A stretch of DNA of 26,813 nucleotides from contig BFEA01000161.1 in NCBI GenBank assembly GCA_003427395.1, positions 842,822 to 869,634 of the forward strand, read 5' to 3'. The position numbers and the translations under genes are program-made. This DNA is from Chara braunii (taxonomy: Eukaryota > Streptophyta > Charophyceae > Charales > Characeae). Shown here in pieces: positions 8,270 through 17,824 of the stretch. Every line of letters begins with the position of its first letter. Within the stretch, counting starts at the first letter, position 1. The notes below the pieces were generated by a model. The model saw nothing but the letters and a program-made list of their open reading frames with translations, was not told the origin of the DNA and made no database searches.

Positions 8270-9225
8270 AGGTCATGAGTTGGGTAACACATTGCACCCT
8301 TGGGGGAACAGGGCCTTCGACCAACTCAATCGTGTGTTTGACCGATCCGGTGGGAATTCCACGGGGTTTGGCCACAACTTCTGGAAATCGGTCGAGTAGG
8401 TTTTGGATGCTTGTTGGGATCGGCGGAGGTGGGGGGTCAGAAAAAGGATCACCTAGATCAGGTTGCAGATTTTTGGTAAAGGAGACCAAATCTGAAGTAT
8501 GACTCATTTGGAATAGAAGTAGGTGGAGAAGAAGAAATACTAGAAGAAGGCACATTAGGCAAAGTAGGATTTGTACTAGCCGCAAAAGTAGAAGGCACAT
8601 GAGTAGGACGAACAAAAGCAACATATAATTGTTCTTCCTCCTTCTGCTTGCGCCATTTCTTGCAGAAGTGCATTGCATAGAGACCAAGTCACTTGGGATT
8701 CGCTCTTCTTGTCTATTTCCCAAAACATCATGCACCACAAAGAGATCAGCCTTCCACTCAGTCCATTTGCATTGGGACCGTAGCCAGCCCAATCCAAGAA
8801 CTGCGTCAAAAGGACTCATTAATCCAACACAGAGAAGTCGAGTGCATGTGTGACCGTCTTCTCTTTGTCAAAGGTAGTGCGCACACCTTTGATTGCATGC
8901 GTAGAGGAGACAACTTCTTTGTTGCCTACTTGGGTCTTGCAAGGGGCCTGCAACTCCGCTTGCTTCATTCCCAACCCCACCTTGCGTACCCCGTGTGGAC
9001 ACCTGAAGTTAGTAGTTGCGCCACAATCAACCAAAACACGAGGTAACGGTGGTTAATGAGAACTTTGAAGAAAATCAACTCCTCTCCCCCTTGAGCACGC
9101 CGTTGTTTCATCTCGGCCCAGTGCTCTAGCTGATAGTGGAAGTTGACCATCTCAGACTCCTTCCAAGGCTCGACATAGAGAACATTACATGTGTCAGCCT
9201 TGGAATCAACAGATGATGGGGCTGT
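8270..9225 (-). pseudogene. Ty3/gypsy retrotransposon remnant (gag end, protease, start of RT)
   Basis: Three blocks occur in polyprotein order on the minus strand. Around 9225-9060 is a charged stretch (VEPWKESEMVNFHYQLEHW). Around 9050-8700 is the aspartic protease, with the active-site block VLVDCGATTNF (DCGA in place of the usual DSGA, seen in some plant elements) and the second conserved block PFDAVLGLGWLR. Around 8390-8270 is the start of the reverse transcriptase domain (LLDRFPEVVAKPRGIPTG, then HTIELVEGPVPPR), which breaks off there. The blocks lie in different frames: at least three frameshifts (near 9050, near 8820 and near 8670-8460) separate them, and RT, RNase H and integrase are missing. 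No LTRs were found. It is a dead fragment. Confidence 0.85.
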
Positions 9226-10596
9226 TCCCCCAAGAGGCTGCGTATACCCACAACAATAAGGTTAGGGGTAGCTACCGCTTTTAAGAAAAAACAATATGCT
9301 AGAGAAGTGTCTTCCTCCAAAACACAATGCATCCTCAACATGGTTGTGTCAGGCCATGTGGATACCTTGTATAAGGGCCTCGCTCCACTACACAACACGC
9401 CACATGCATTTGCACACTCGCCCGGATGCACCTGGTCTCGACGGCGTCAAAATACATGTGGAATGAAGTGAAGCGAGGCCCTAATTTATGATTTGGATGT
9501 GTTGTGATCGGACAAAGAGGGCAGGACAAACCGAACACGGTAAACACCTTGAGCTCAGGTCCATGATTGCCCAGGGTAGGGCAAAGAGGCCCTAATTGTC
9601 CTTTTTTTTCCCCTAAATATATTATAAGCTGGAAAGCGGGTCTAGCGTCCCTTACATCAGTCCCGATCAAGTCTAGTCATTATGGTCTGAGGATTTAATC
9701 CCTTTGCATACCTGTGTGTGGCCCATACAGCAAGTATGTGCCCGCTGTAAGTGAAGGCGGGCCCCCGAATCTCAATAAGGCCTGAATTCTTCAATTTTGC
9801 AAAGCCCTGGGTGGGCGCCAGAGAGTTGCCACGTGCCAGTTGGTTACATCCGCCCTGCTCGTGAGAATCAGAAACATTTGTGAGCCTTCTAGGCTATTCT
9901 AGCTACGCAGGCGAATCAAGGAACACCTCACGTTTGTGCGTGGGTGGTTGGGAAGGTCTAACCAATTCAGTCCCAGGCCGCTGTCTGAATCTGGCCTGGG
10001 CGCAGACACTTTGGCCCAACGTGAAGCTAAACAGCCTACGGGCCTGGCTGCTTTCCATATAGGAAAGGGCCAGGCAGCGAGAGAGTCATTTGTGCACTGG
10101 CAGCGCTGCCACTTTGGGCGCTGGTAAGCTGCTGGCTGGCAGTGTTCGTGCTCACGTGGGTGCAGGTTGAAGACAGGGCGCTGCTGAGCAGTGCCATAGC
10201 CCAGGCTACCATAGCCGTGCTTGCGCAGACAAAGCTGGCGGGGATTGGCGGTGGTCTTTGGATGGTGAAGGGACATGGGTGGAGAAGACGAGGGTGAGCA
10301 TAGAGAGGGCAAGTGTGGGGGTGATGTGAGAGCAGATACCTGGTTCTGGCGGAGGTCTGCATGGTCGACATCTGCATGTACTTTGGTCGCTGCTGCTGAC
10401 GTCAACTTGTTGCTTCGTCATTTCTGTAGGCTAGAGTAGTGGCTGTAGGAATACTCTGGACGCTCAGGGCCAGTAGGAGGATTGTTGGTGGTGGCTAGGG
10501 AATGCTTTTATTGACAATTGAGTTCGCTGCTTTGGTTTCTGGTTTCTGGACAGTTTTCTACTATCTGGCTTTGAATGTGATTTTGCAACGTGGAAT

Positions 10597-10598
<2 letters not shown>
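9226..10598. other. Non-coding DNA, no gene recognised
   Basis: Of uneven composition, with a GC-rich part from about 9700 to 10480. The segment about 9721-9850 resembles 120-240 in inverse orientation. A short hairpin lies at about 10041-10076 (GCCTGGC...TTTCC, ATATA loop, GGAAA...GCCAGGC). A 168-codon minus-strand open frame at 9899-10405 has biased but undistinguished sequence and no visible domain, so I do not call it a gene. Confidence 0.45.

Positions 10599-10651
<53 letters not shown>
10599..10651. repeat. Poly(T) run at the left edge of the assembly gap
   Basis: 53 consecutive T run directly into the gap, and eight more T follow the gap (11538-11545). It is probably the poly(A) tail of a minus-strand LINE (copy A), which made the assembly stop. 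Confidence 0.85.
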
Positions 10652-11537
10652 NNNNNNNNNNNNNNNNNNNNNNNNNNNNNNNNNNNNNNNNNNNNNNNNN
10701 NNNNNNNNNNNNNNNNNNNNNNNNNNNNNNNNNNNNNNNNNNNNNNNNNNNNNNNNNNNNNNNNNNNNNNNNNNNNNNNNNNNNNNNNNNNNNNNNNNNN
10801 NNNNNNNNNNNNNNNNNNNNNNNNNNNNNNNNNNNNNNNNNNNNNNNNNNNNNNNNNNNNNNNNNNNNNNNNNNNNNNNNNNNNNNNNNNNNNNNNNNNN
10901 NNNNNNNNNNNNNNNNNNNNNNNNNNNNNNNNNNNNNNNNNNNNNNNNNNNNNNNNNNNNNNNNNNNNNNNNNNNNNNNNNNNNNNNNNNNNNNNNNNNN
11001 NNNNNNNNNNNNNNNNNNNNNNNNNNNNNNNNNNNNNNNNNNNNNNNNNNNNNNNNNNNNNNNNNNNNNNNNNNNNNNNNNNNNNNNNNNNNNNNNNNNN
11101 NNNNNNNNNNNNNNNNNNNNNNNNNNNNNNNNNNNNNNNNNNNNNNNNNNNNNNNNNNNNNNNNNNNNNNNNNNNNNNNNNNNNNNNNNNNNNNNNNNNN
11201 NNNNNNNNNNNNNNNNNNNNNNNNNNNNNNNNNNNNNNNNNNNNNNNNNNNNNNNNNNNNNNNNNNNNNNNNNNNNNNNNNNNNNNNNNNNNNNNNNNNN
11301 NNNNNNNNNNNNNNNNNNNNNNNNNNNNNNNNNNNNNNNNNNNNNNNNNNNNNNNNNNNNNNNNNNNNNNNNNNNNNNNNNNNNNNNNNNNNNNNNNNNN
11401 NNNNNNNNNNNNNNNNNNNNNNNNNNNNNNNNNNNNNNNNNNNNNNNNNNNNNNNNNNNNNNNNNNNNNNNNNNNNNNNNNNNNNNNNNNNNNNNNNNNN
11501 NNNNNNNNNNNNNNNNNNNNNNNNNNNNNNNNNNNNN
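10652..11537. other. Assembly gap (886 N)
   Basis: Unsequenced. Open frames drawn across it are meaningless. Since both edges are poly(T), the true content may be mainly a long homopolymer or another LINE tail. Confidence 0.99.
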
Positions 11538-12288
11538 TTTTTTTTGCTCCACCGCAGTGGAGGATTAACTGTCAGCTTGCCCATCCTCTCTCATTCCTCT
11601 CAGATCGGACGAATAGGTCTACCAAGTTGCATCGCTGAATCCTAGAAAGAGACCCTCTATTGTGAATATCAACCTGAGCCCTTCCCCTTCCACCTGTTTT
11701 TCCTTTTACCTGAGCAAGCACTAAACCCTGAACCGTACACCCTCATTCTTCTTGACGGCTCCCCGATATACCATTCCCACTTAAGGATCGCCTTCCTCTT
11801 TGCTCCGAGGCTCTTTGCTTAGATCCTTTTGCCTCCCTTTCTCGCCCATATTGCTAGCTTGCATCTTGGTCTCCCCTGTTGTGCATCGAAGGTAGTGATC
11901 CGAAAGCAGGGCTATCACAGTTANCTTCTGGCTCGAGGGTTCTATTTCCCTGATTCGGTGTATTGCTGTTCCAGATTCCTTCTTAAAGCGGAGATGTGCC
12001 ATTCCTTCCAACAGATGCAACCATTTCTCCTCTCGGCAACCTTCCCCCCTGCCTCCCATGTCTTGATGGACTTGTTTTTAGCCATCTTCCGCTGCTTTTT
12101 ATCTTCTGTCTATGCACTCTTGATCTTCTTCCATCCGCATAGAATTTCTGTCTGTATCAGAACCTTTGTCTCCACCCAGCCTCTCCTCCGTGCGTTTGNA
12201 GCGCCTCCCCACGTTCTGCTGTCTCTTTCCTTCCATATGACCCAAAGGGAGATCTTACCAGCTTACTCCTTGAAACCGAGTTGAGGCA
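11538..12288 (-). mobile_element. 5'-truncated LINE, copy A (3' end)
   Basis: The sense strand is minus. The end nearest the gap reads GGCAAGCTGACAGTTAATCC then GGTGGAGC and an A-run, matching the 3' region of the full-length element. The CCTCTCAGAT and CCTAGAAAGAG blocks of the 3' UTR follow. At about 12020-12240 the minus strand translates to pieces of the ORF2 C-terminus (WVETKVLIQTEILCGWKK; KVAERRNGCICWK), with an internal stop. The tail starts earlier than in copies D and E, right after GGAGC. Confidence 0.75.
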
Positions 12289-12480
12289 CTTCTGCCTCCC
12301 GCCTTCTTCCGCTACTCATCGTTGTCTGTCCTTCTGCATGGAATTTCTTCCTGTATCCGATCCATAGTCTCCACCCAGACTCACTCCCGTGCGTTTACAG
12401 CCTTGACAGTCTACTGCCAGGCCTTACCTTCCATATGACTCAGGGGACGTCTTACTAGAGAACTCTAACCAGATCGTTTA
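12289..12480 (-). mobile_element. 5'-truncated LINE, copy B (short)
   Basis: The DNA repeats the pattern of 12110-12285: TTCTGCATGGAATTTCTTCCTG, GTCTCCACCCAG, CCCGTGCGTTTA and CTTCCATATGAC blocks. The minus-strand translation contains WVETMDRIQEEIPCR, like the ORF2 C-terminal segment of copies A and D. It is either a second small insertion or a tandem duplication within copy A. Confidence 0.55.
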
Positions 12481-12542
12481 ATAAATTCCNAGGCCTCTTA
12501 GGGATGACTAACAAAGTAGAAGTTAGTTTACCTCTCTTACCT

Positions 12543-13939
12543 TTAGCCCTCCTCCCTTGGTGTTCCCTGATATCCTCCTCCCTCCTCTCTCCATTTGAAG
12601 CAAAGCCGTAGACCTCTGGGCTCTGCTACTTTCCCTTGACCCAAGATATTTTGTTTAAATTTTTTGAATATTTCCTCCTCTTGCCCAGGATGCTGTCTAG
12701 CTTGCTGTCTCACCCTGTTCCACTGTGCATTGAGATGTGATTCCACTGTGTTGAGGAGCGACTCCCTAGCTTCTTCCTTGTGAGTTAGTGTTCCTTCCAA
12801 NGTAGCCTGACATCTCCTTTTCCAGATGGACCACAGTCCATATTGTCTCAGCAATTGAAATATGTGCTTCTGGTAGGGCTGCCAACCTTTGGGAACCCCG
12901 ACTCCCAAAAGGATGGTAATCTTTGACTCTGGGAAGGCTATCGTTGCTACCTGTTTCCAGATCACCCTAACTTGTTCCCACATTATTTCTGCCTCTTTAC
13001 ATTCCAGTAGACAATGCACCAAAGTTTCNGGAAGCCCCTCTTGGCACACCCTGCAGAGCTCCGCTTCTTCATTTCTCTGNTTGTGACTTCTTCTTTCATT
13101 GAGCCACACATTTACTGGTAATGCCACGTGCGCTATTAGCCATTGCATGCTTCTAACCTGTCCCAGTCTGATAGAAAGGATATTAGACCACGGTAAATCC
13201 GGTATTAGGCTCCTGGGGATCCCTACTTTCTTCTCCCAACGTTTGGTCAGAGTGTGACCCATGGATCTGGATCTGTTCCTNAGTCTATACCCCATTTTTG
13301 TGGTANAATGAAGAATGNTNATTCTTCTTGCTACTCTTGNCTGACCATCTCTAATGTTCCAAGCCCATTCTCCAGGATCGACTTCTAGATCATCGATTGG
13401 TACTGTNGAACTGTATACTGTGTACTCGTCCATCTCAATTACTCTTACCTTCTGTAACCCTTGTTTGAGAATGTACAACGGTGCTTTAGAGGACTTATCA
13501 AGTTGGGAAGTAGTGTTGTTCNNCTGTATTATGTCGTATTNATCAGCTACTAGCCATTCATTCCTATCCTTGTCTGTGTCCCACACCCTGAAGACTTGTT
13601 TAGGTTCCGGATCATCCTCCCATGTGGCCCAATCCCCCCCTCGCCATTGCTTACCCTCTCTGAGCAATCGTACCCAGGTTGGGTGTATGGCGTCAGTGAC
13701 TAAACTCAGATTGTCTTGCAGGCTATGGCACCCCTTCAAAGCTCTCCTCAGTTCAGCTGCTGTTTTCCACCGCTTGTTCTCGTCATCCCAAATGTGCTTG
13801 ATTTGCCATATCCCATGCTCCACCCATCTGCCCCATCTCGAATCCTTGCTCGTAAGTGTTAGGGGCTTTCTGCAACCGTCCCTTATGCAATTATTGCAGA
13901 AGATCGGTTGTCTTAATACCTCCTCCCTAGTAGTGCGTG
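12543..13939 (-). mobile_element. 5'-truncated LINE, copy C (ORF2 C-terminal part, open frame)
   Basis: An open frame of 426 codons (12543-13823), extendable upstream to about 13930 (REEVLRQPIFCNN), corresponds to the C-terminal third of ORF2. Shared landmarks with the full-length copy are GIWQIKHIWDDENKRW, the WATWEDD region, DDLEVDPGEWAWNIRDG, the zinc-binding block LCRVCQEGL...HCLLEC, and LWSIWKRRC. Divergence from copy E is substantial, so it represents another subfamily. Several N calls fall in it. The reverse transcriptase is absent, so this piece cannot move on its own. Confidence 0.85.
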
Positions 13940-14515
13940 AGTCCGGTTCCTATTCCCCCGGCAAGTCAAAATTGAAAACAACATGGCCGAAGGAACCCTG
14001 ACCAGCATTGATTACTCCTGATAGGAGGATTGACTGTCAGCTTGCCTTTCCCTGAATTCTCTCAGATTTCCTCTGTGAAAATCTGTCAGCTAAAGCTTTG
14101 AAACACAAGGAAAACCGAGAAACGACAAATAGGTTGCTCTTGGGTAGCTTTGAGGATTTTTTATCATCCTTATGTGGTCTGGTGATCCTCCAGACCACGC
14201 GTTGGGTTCAGTCTTTCCACCGTATGTTGAAGTCTGTTAACTCTGTGGTTTCCTTCCCAACAGCCAAACTTTGACAAACTTGGAGAGGATACTCTGTTGC
14301 CGGTCTTCGTCATCAGGCAAGGAGTGCCTTGTCTTGTGCCATCTGCATAGGATCTCCGCCTGGATCAAGGTCCTTGTCTCCGCCCACACCTTTTGTATTG
14401 GCGATGATAGTCCTTCGATAGTCCTGCTGCATCTTTCCTTCCAAATCGACCATAATGTTACCTTCCTGATCATGCCAAACCATATCCTTTCCGTATTATT
14501 AAAATCAGCCGGAAT
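13940..14515 (-). mobile_element. 5'-truncated LINE, copy D
   Basis: The 3' end at about 13940-14045 matches copy E (GTCCGGTTCCTATTCC, CCGGCAAGTC, CCTGACCAGCATTGATTACTCC, GGATTGACTGTCAGCTTGCC as read on plus). The minus-strand open frame 14237-14473, continuing upstream, encodes the end of ORF2 (LWSIWKERCSRTIEGL; AETRTLIQAEILCRW). It is the target into which the full-length copy E inserted: its sequence runs up to the 13-bp duplication at 14516. Confidence 0.8.
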
Positions 14516-14528
14516 GTTAGTCCATCAT
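14516..14528. repeat. Target-site duplication of the full-length LINE, 3' side
   Basis: GTTAGTCCATCAT, 13 bp, identical to 25781-25793. It directly abuts the T-rich strand of the LINE tail. Confidence 0.93.
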
Positions 14529-14564
14529 TTTTTTATTATTATTATTATTATTATTTTTTTTTTT
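14529..14564 (-). other. LINE tail (A-run and TAA repeat)
   Basis: On the sense strand the element ends with about 11 A, then about seven TAA units and a final A-run, directly before the target-site duplication. Confidence 0.9.
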
Positions 14565-15795
14565 CAAGGACCTGGCTCCTTCTATTCTGGGGAGCGACAG
14601 TCCGGTTCCTATTCCACCGGCAAGTCAGAATAGAGAACACATGAAACCACCACGCTTCCTTCCGTTCGGCCGAAGGACCCCTGACCAGCATTGATTGCTC
14701 CACCTGGGTGGAGAATTGACTGTCAGCTTGCCGTAACCCTCTCTTTCCTCTCAGATGGAGGTCAGATCTGCCAGATAATTCTGTGTCTCCTAGAAGGAGC
14801 TTATCCTTTATCCCTGTCGGCCTAACTCTTCTCCCCTCGTCTAGCCCTCCCGGAAAGCGTGCTATTCTCTTTTACCATTTTATTTGTCCCCCCCCTTTTT
14901 TAAAAGTATGNCTTAAACCCTAAACCCCGTTTCCTCAGTCCGTGGATCCGTACCCATACTCCTGCAACCCCTTGAGTCTGCCCTTTCCCCTTGTCCTTGT
15001 CCCTTGGTGTCGTCCATCCGGCTCTGTGCTTGCTATCCATTACCGTGGCNGCTAGTGTGCCCAGTCTCTCCTATTCTCTTGTGCTCGCTCTGTTCCTCTG
15101 TCCTATACTTCCCAAGTTCGAGTTTGGAACCAGTACTAATTGCTCGTTGNTGGAAACTTGCTTGTTCCTGATTAGTGCCAATCCCTCCTAGTTAGTCAGA
15201 CTTGCTGACTTTTCTCCCTGTTGTTTAGTGATCCTTCCATAATAGATCCCTTCTTGCTGTGTCATCTCTGCTTCCTCAGTCCCTGAATCTGCACAGAGTT
15301 CTCGCTGCTGGATTGTTCCTTCCCTTCCACTTCCTGAGTCTGTCTTGGGCCGGTGTCCTGTCTTCCCCCTCCGTGTCTCCTTTTNGCCCCTTCAGTTCTC
15401 CCTTGTTCACGTTCCCTGGATTCCTGTCGTCCTGTCCCCTTTTGTTGAAGCTCAGACCGTAACTTAACCCTCCNACGTTGCCCGGTTCTGATATCCCTTT
15501 TCGGGTAGTGAATACTGTCCAGTCTTGGTTGGNCTTCCGCCACCTGCCAAGGCTCTCCTTTGTGTCAACGATCTGGTTTCTGTATTCTCCTTCTCCCGCN
15601 GGATGGCCCATTCTTCCATTGATCTGTAGCATCACTCCTTCCGCATGACCCTCAGAGTGACTTCTCTGATGAGATTCGGCCAGATTCTCTCTGCTTTTCN
15701 CTTCTGCTGGGGGATGTTAGTCAAGAGGGGGAGTTGACAGGGTTGCTCCGGGAAGGAAGTTGGAAAGGGTGATTCGTGATGNGTAGACAAGCTCT
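14565..15795 (-). other. LINE copy E 3' UTR
   Basis: About 1.2 kb between the ORF2 stop and the tail. The last roughly 180 bp are shared with copy D and with the plus-strand fragment at 7849-8148. The stretch around 14700-14820 is also shared with copy A. The rest is C/T-rich on the plus strand with several N calls. The two overlapping minus-strand open frames at 15262-15635 lie in it and show no conserved protein features. Confidence 0.7.
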
Positions 15796-17811
15796 CTAGT
15801 CCCAGTTAACGAAGCGTAGGCTCTTCCCTTCGATTTTTGCAATTTTGCCTCCCGACAACCAATTNTGTTNGAATCTTTTCTTGCTCAACTCTCTCTTATC
15901 TGGTTGTATTATCCTCTGTTGGTCCTTCTGTTCTCTGGCCCAGCGGGCTCTTATTTCTGTTTGAATTATTTGTTTTGTTTCTGTCCATCTCTCTTCCATG
16001 CTTGGTAGTTGTCCTTCTATGGTACCCTTGCATCTGGCCTTCCATATTGTCCAAAGTGNNGCTCTCCTCCATAGATCAGTCACGCTTGTTGATTCTTCCT
16101 TTGCTTTTTCGCTTTCCAATCTGCCTGCTAGTAGGAATAACGGGCTGTTGGGGAAGTCCTGCTCCGTTAGCTTTTTCCAAAGGACTCTAGTTNTATTCCA
16201 TATCTCTTGANCTTGTTGGCAGGTTATTAAACAATGAACGAGGGATTCCTCGGTTGNGTTGTTGCAAACCCTGCATAGAGCTCCTTGTTGCTGAGANTCT
16301 CCCTGTTTTCTTCTTTTGGCTAGCCATTGGTTGACTGGTAANGCCCANTAGAGTATTAGCCACTGTAGACTTCTGATTCTTGCTGGTCTGATGCTTGTNT
16401 ATTGTCGCCATGGGATTTTATTAACCCATCCTGCATTTTCACTGAGGTTCTTTTTCCATCTTTCTGAGATTACTGGTTGGGGGTCTTTTGTGCAGTTGCC
16501 TAGTTTGTAACCTGTTTTGACTTCGTATTCATAAATTGGGATGAGCTTTTTGGCTCTCCCAGCACCACTAGTGACCATCCAGCCCCATTCGGACGGGTCT
16601 ACCTCTAGGTCCTTTATGTGTAGCTCTGGCCTGAAAAGCCTGACTTTGGTTGATTCTGATTGGTGGAGAGGGATGTGTTTGGGTCCAGTTTTGGGTGTGC
16701 ATGCGCGTACTCTTTTGAGTGTGTTGAGATAAAGCATTGATCTTGCTTCTAATATTTTGGTTGGTTTTACCCACGATTTGTGTGTCTCCTCCAGCTCATA
16801 TGTGGCGAAGTCAGCTTTTCCTTCATCCTTATCTGTGATCTGAATCAATTTGTAGGCGACGGTCGGTCGATCTGTCTCTTTTTTTGTGGCCCAATCCCCG
16901 ATTGACCATTTAGTGTTGCTTTTCAGGAGAAGCTCCCATTTGAGCGGTATGCTTTCTGTGAGTTTATTCAGGTGTTCCTTTAGCTTGTGAATCCCTTTGA
17001 GTTTGNGTCTAAGTTCATGTTCGTTAGCCNATCTGTTTTCTTCCGGGTTCCATATGTGCTCTATTTTCCATACTCCTTTACTTATCCATTTTCTCCACTG
17101 CCTGCCTTGNGTGTTCAGGGCCCANACTCTTCCATTGTGATCTGTCAGCAGGGGGTTCCCAAAGAGTGNTTGTCTCAGGACTTCCTCNCNAATTCTTGGG
17201 GTTCTTATCTTTTGCGGGAAACAGTTTCTCCAGTGTTTTATTAATGTGCTCCAATGCTCACTCGGTGGGTCTTTGTCTATCGATGTTCCTCCTCTTTCCA
17301 TTCTTCTTGGTGTCCATGATGGGTTGAGAATCCAATGGTATCCCTCTATGGAGGGGTCAACTNTGAATGGTACTAAGTTACGAATCTGCTGGAGTGCCAT
17401 ATCNTGCCNGGNGAGCTCCTTATTGAAAAGGATTTTTATTATCCATTTGTGTTGAAGAGCTTGGAACTGTGCTGCGGGATTCAGGAGTCCTAGTCCTCCT
17501 TGGGCTCTGGGTCTGGTGATGTATTTCCATGCGACTTTGGAGATGTATTTCTCTTTTTCTACATTTTTCGTCCAAAGGTAAGCTCCTAGTTTTCTTTTTA
17601 GGGTTGCAAAAAAGGTTGTTGGTGGGTTCCATAGGGACGCTACATACCAACCTGTTGATAGTATTGCTGTGTTAAGCACCAGTACTCTTCCCATTAGTGA
17701 TACATTCATTGCTTGCCATCCCGCCATTTTGTTTGTCATTTTGAGAAGGAGACTGGTGCCTGATACATTGCTTGTTCCTTCGACTAAGATTTGGATGCCT
17801 AGGAAGGGCAT
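15796..17811 (-). CDS. ORF2 block 3: RT thumb/connection and C-terminal zinc-binding domain
   Basis: An open frame of 671 codons that continues in frame upstream to the C-run at 17868. It starts at MPFLGIQILVEG (the post-RT segment) and runs through SLMGRVLVLNTAILSTGWY and QFQALQHKWIIKILFN, typical of plant LINE ORF2 after the RT. Near residue 520-545 is the zinc-binding block CRVC...HCLITC (C-x2-C-x9-H-x4-C), the zf-RVT type. It ends with SLRFVNWD and a stop. About two dozen residues are undetermined because of N calls. Copies C, D and A carry diverged versions of the same region. Confidence 0.88.
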   Translation of the reverse strand: MPFLGIQILVEGTSNVSGTSLLLKMTNKMAGWQAMNVSLMGRVLVLNTAILSTGWYVASLWNPPTTFFATLKRKLGAYLWTKNVEKEKYISKVAWKYITRPRAQGGLGLLNPAAQFQALQHKWIIKILFNKELXXXDMALQQIRNLVPFXVDPSIEGYHWILNPSWTPRRMERGGTSIDKDPPSEHWSTLIKHWRNCFPQKIRTPRIXEEVLRQXLFGNPLLTDHNGRXWALNXQGRQWRKWISKGVWKIEHIWNPEENRXANEHELRXKLKGIHKLKEHLNKLTESIPLKWELLLKSNTKWSIGDWATKKETDRPTVAYKLIQITDKDEGKADFATYELEETHKSWVKPTKILEARSMLYLNTLKRVRACTPKTGPKHIPLHQSESTKVRLFRPELHIKDLEVDPSEWGWMVTSGAGRAKKLIPIYEYEVKTGYKLGNCTKDPQPVISERWKKNLSENAGWVNKIPWRQXTSIRPARIRSLQWLILXWXLPVNQWLAKRRKQGXSQQQGALCRVCNNXTEESLVHCLITCQQXQEIWNXTRVLWKKLTEQDFPNSPLFLLAGRLESEKAKEESTSVTDLWRRXXLWTIWKARCKGTIEGQLPSMEERWTETKQIIQTEIRARWAREQKDQQRIIQPDKRELSKKRFXXNWLSGGKIAKIEGKSLRFVNWD

Positions 17812-17824
17812 CGGTTGTTGGGCG

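Noticed and set aside
9899-10405. 168-codon minus-strand open frame
   Set aside because: Located in GC-rich DNA where long open frames are common. It is rich in Pro/Ser/His with no domain, and overlapping frames of similar quality exist.
10464-11645. Long open frames of 350-378 codons across the gap
   Set aside because: Almost entirely undetermined residues from the run of N.
13354-14001. 215-codon plus-strand frame
   Set aside because: Antisense shadow of LINE copy C, whose minus-strand frame shows clear ORF2 homology.
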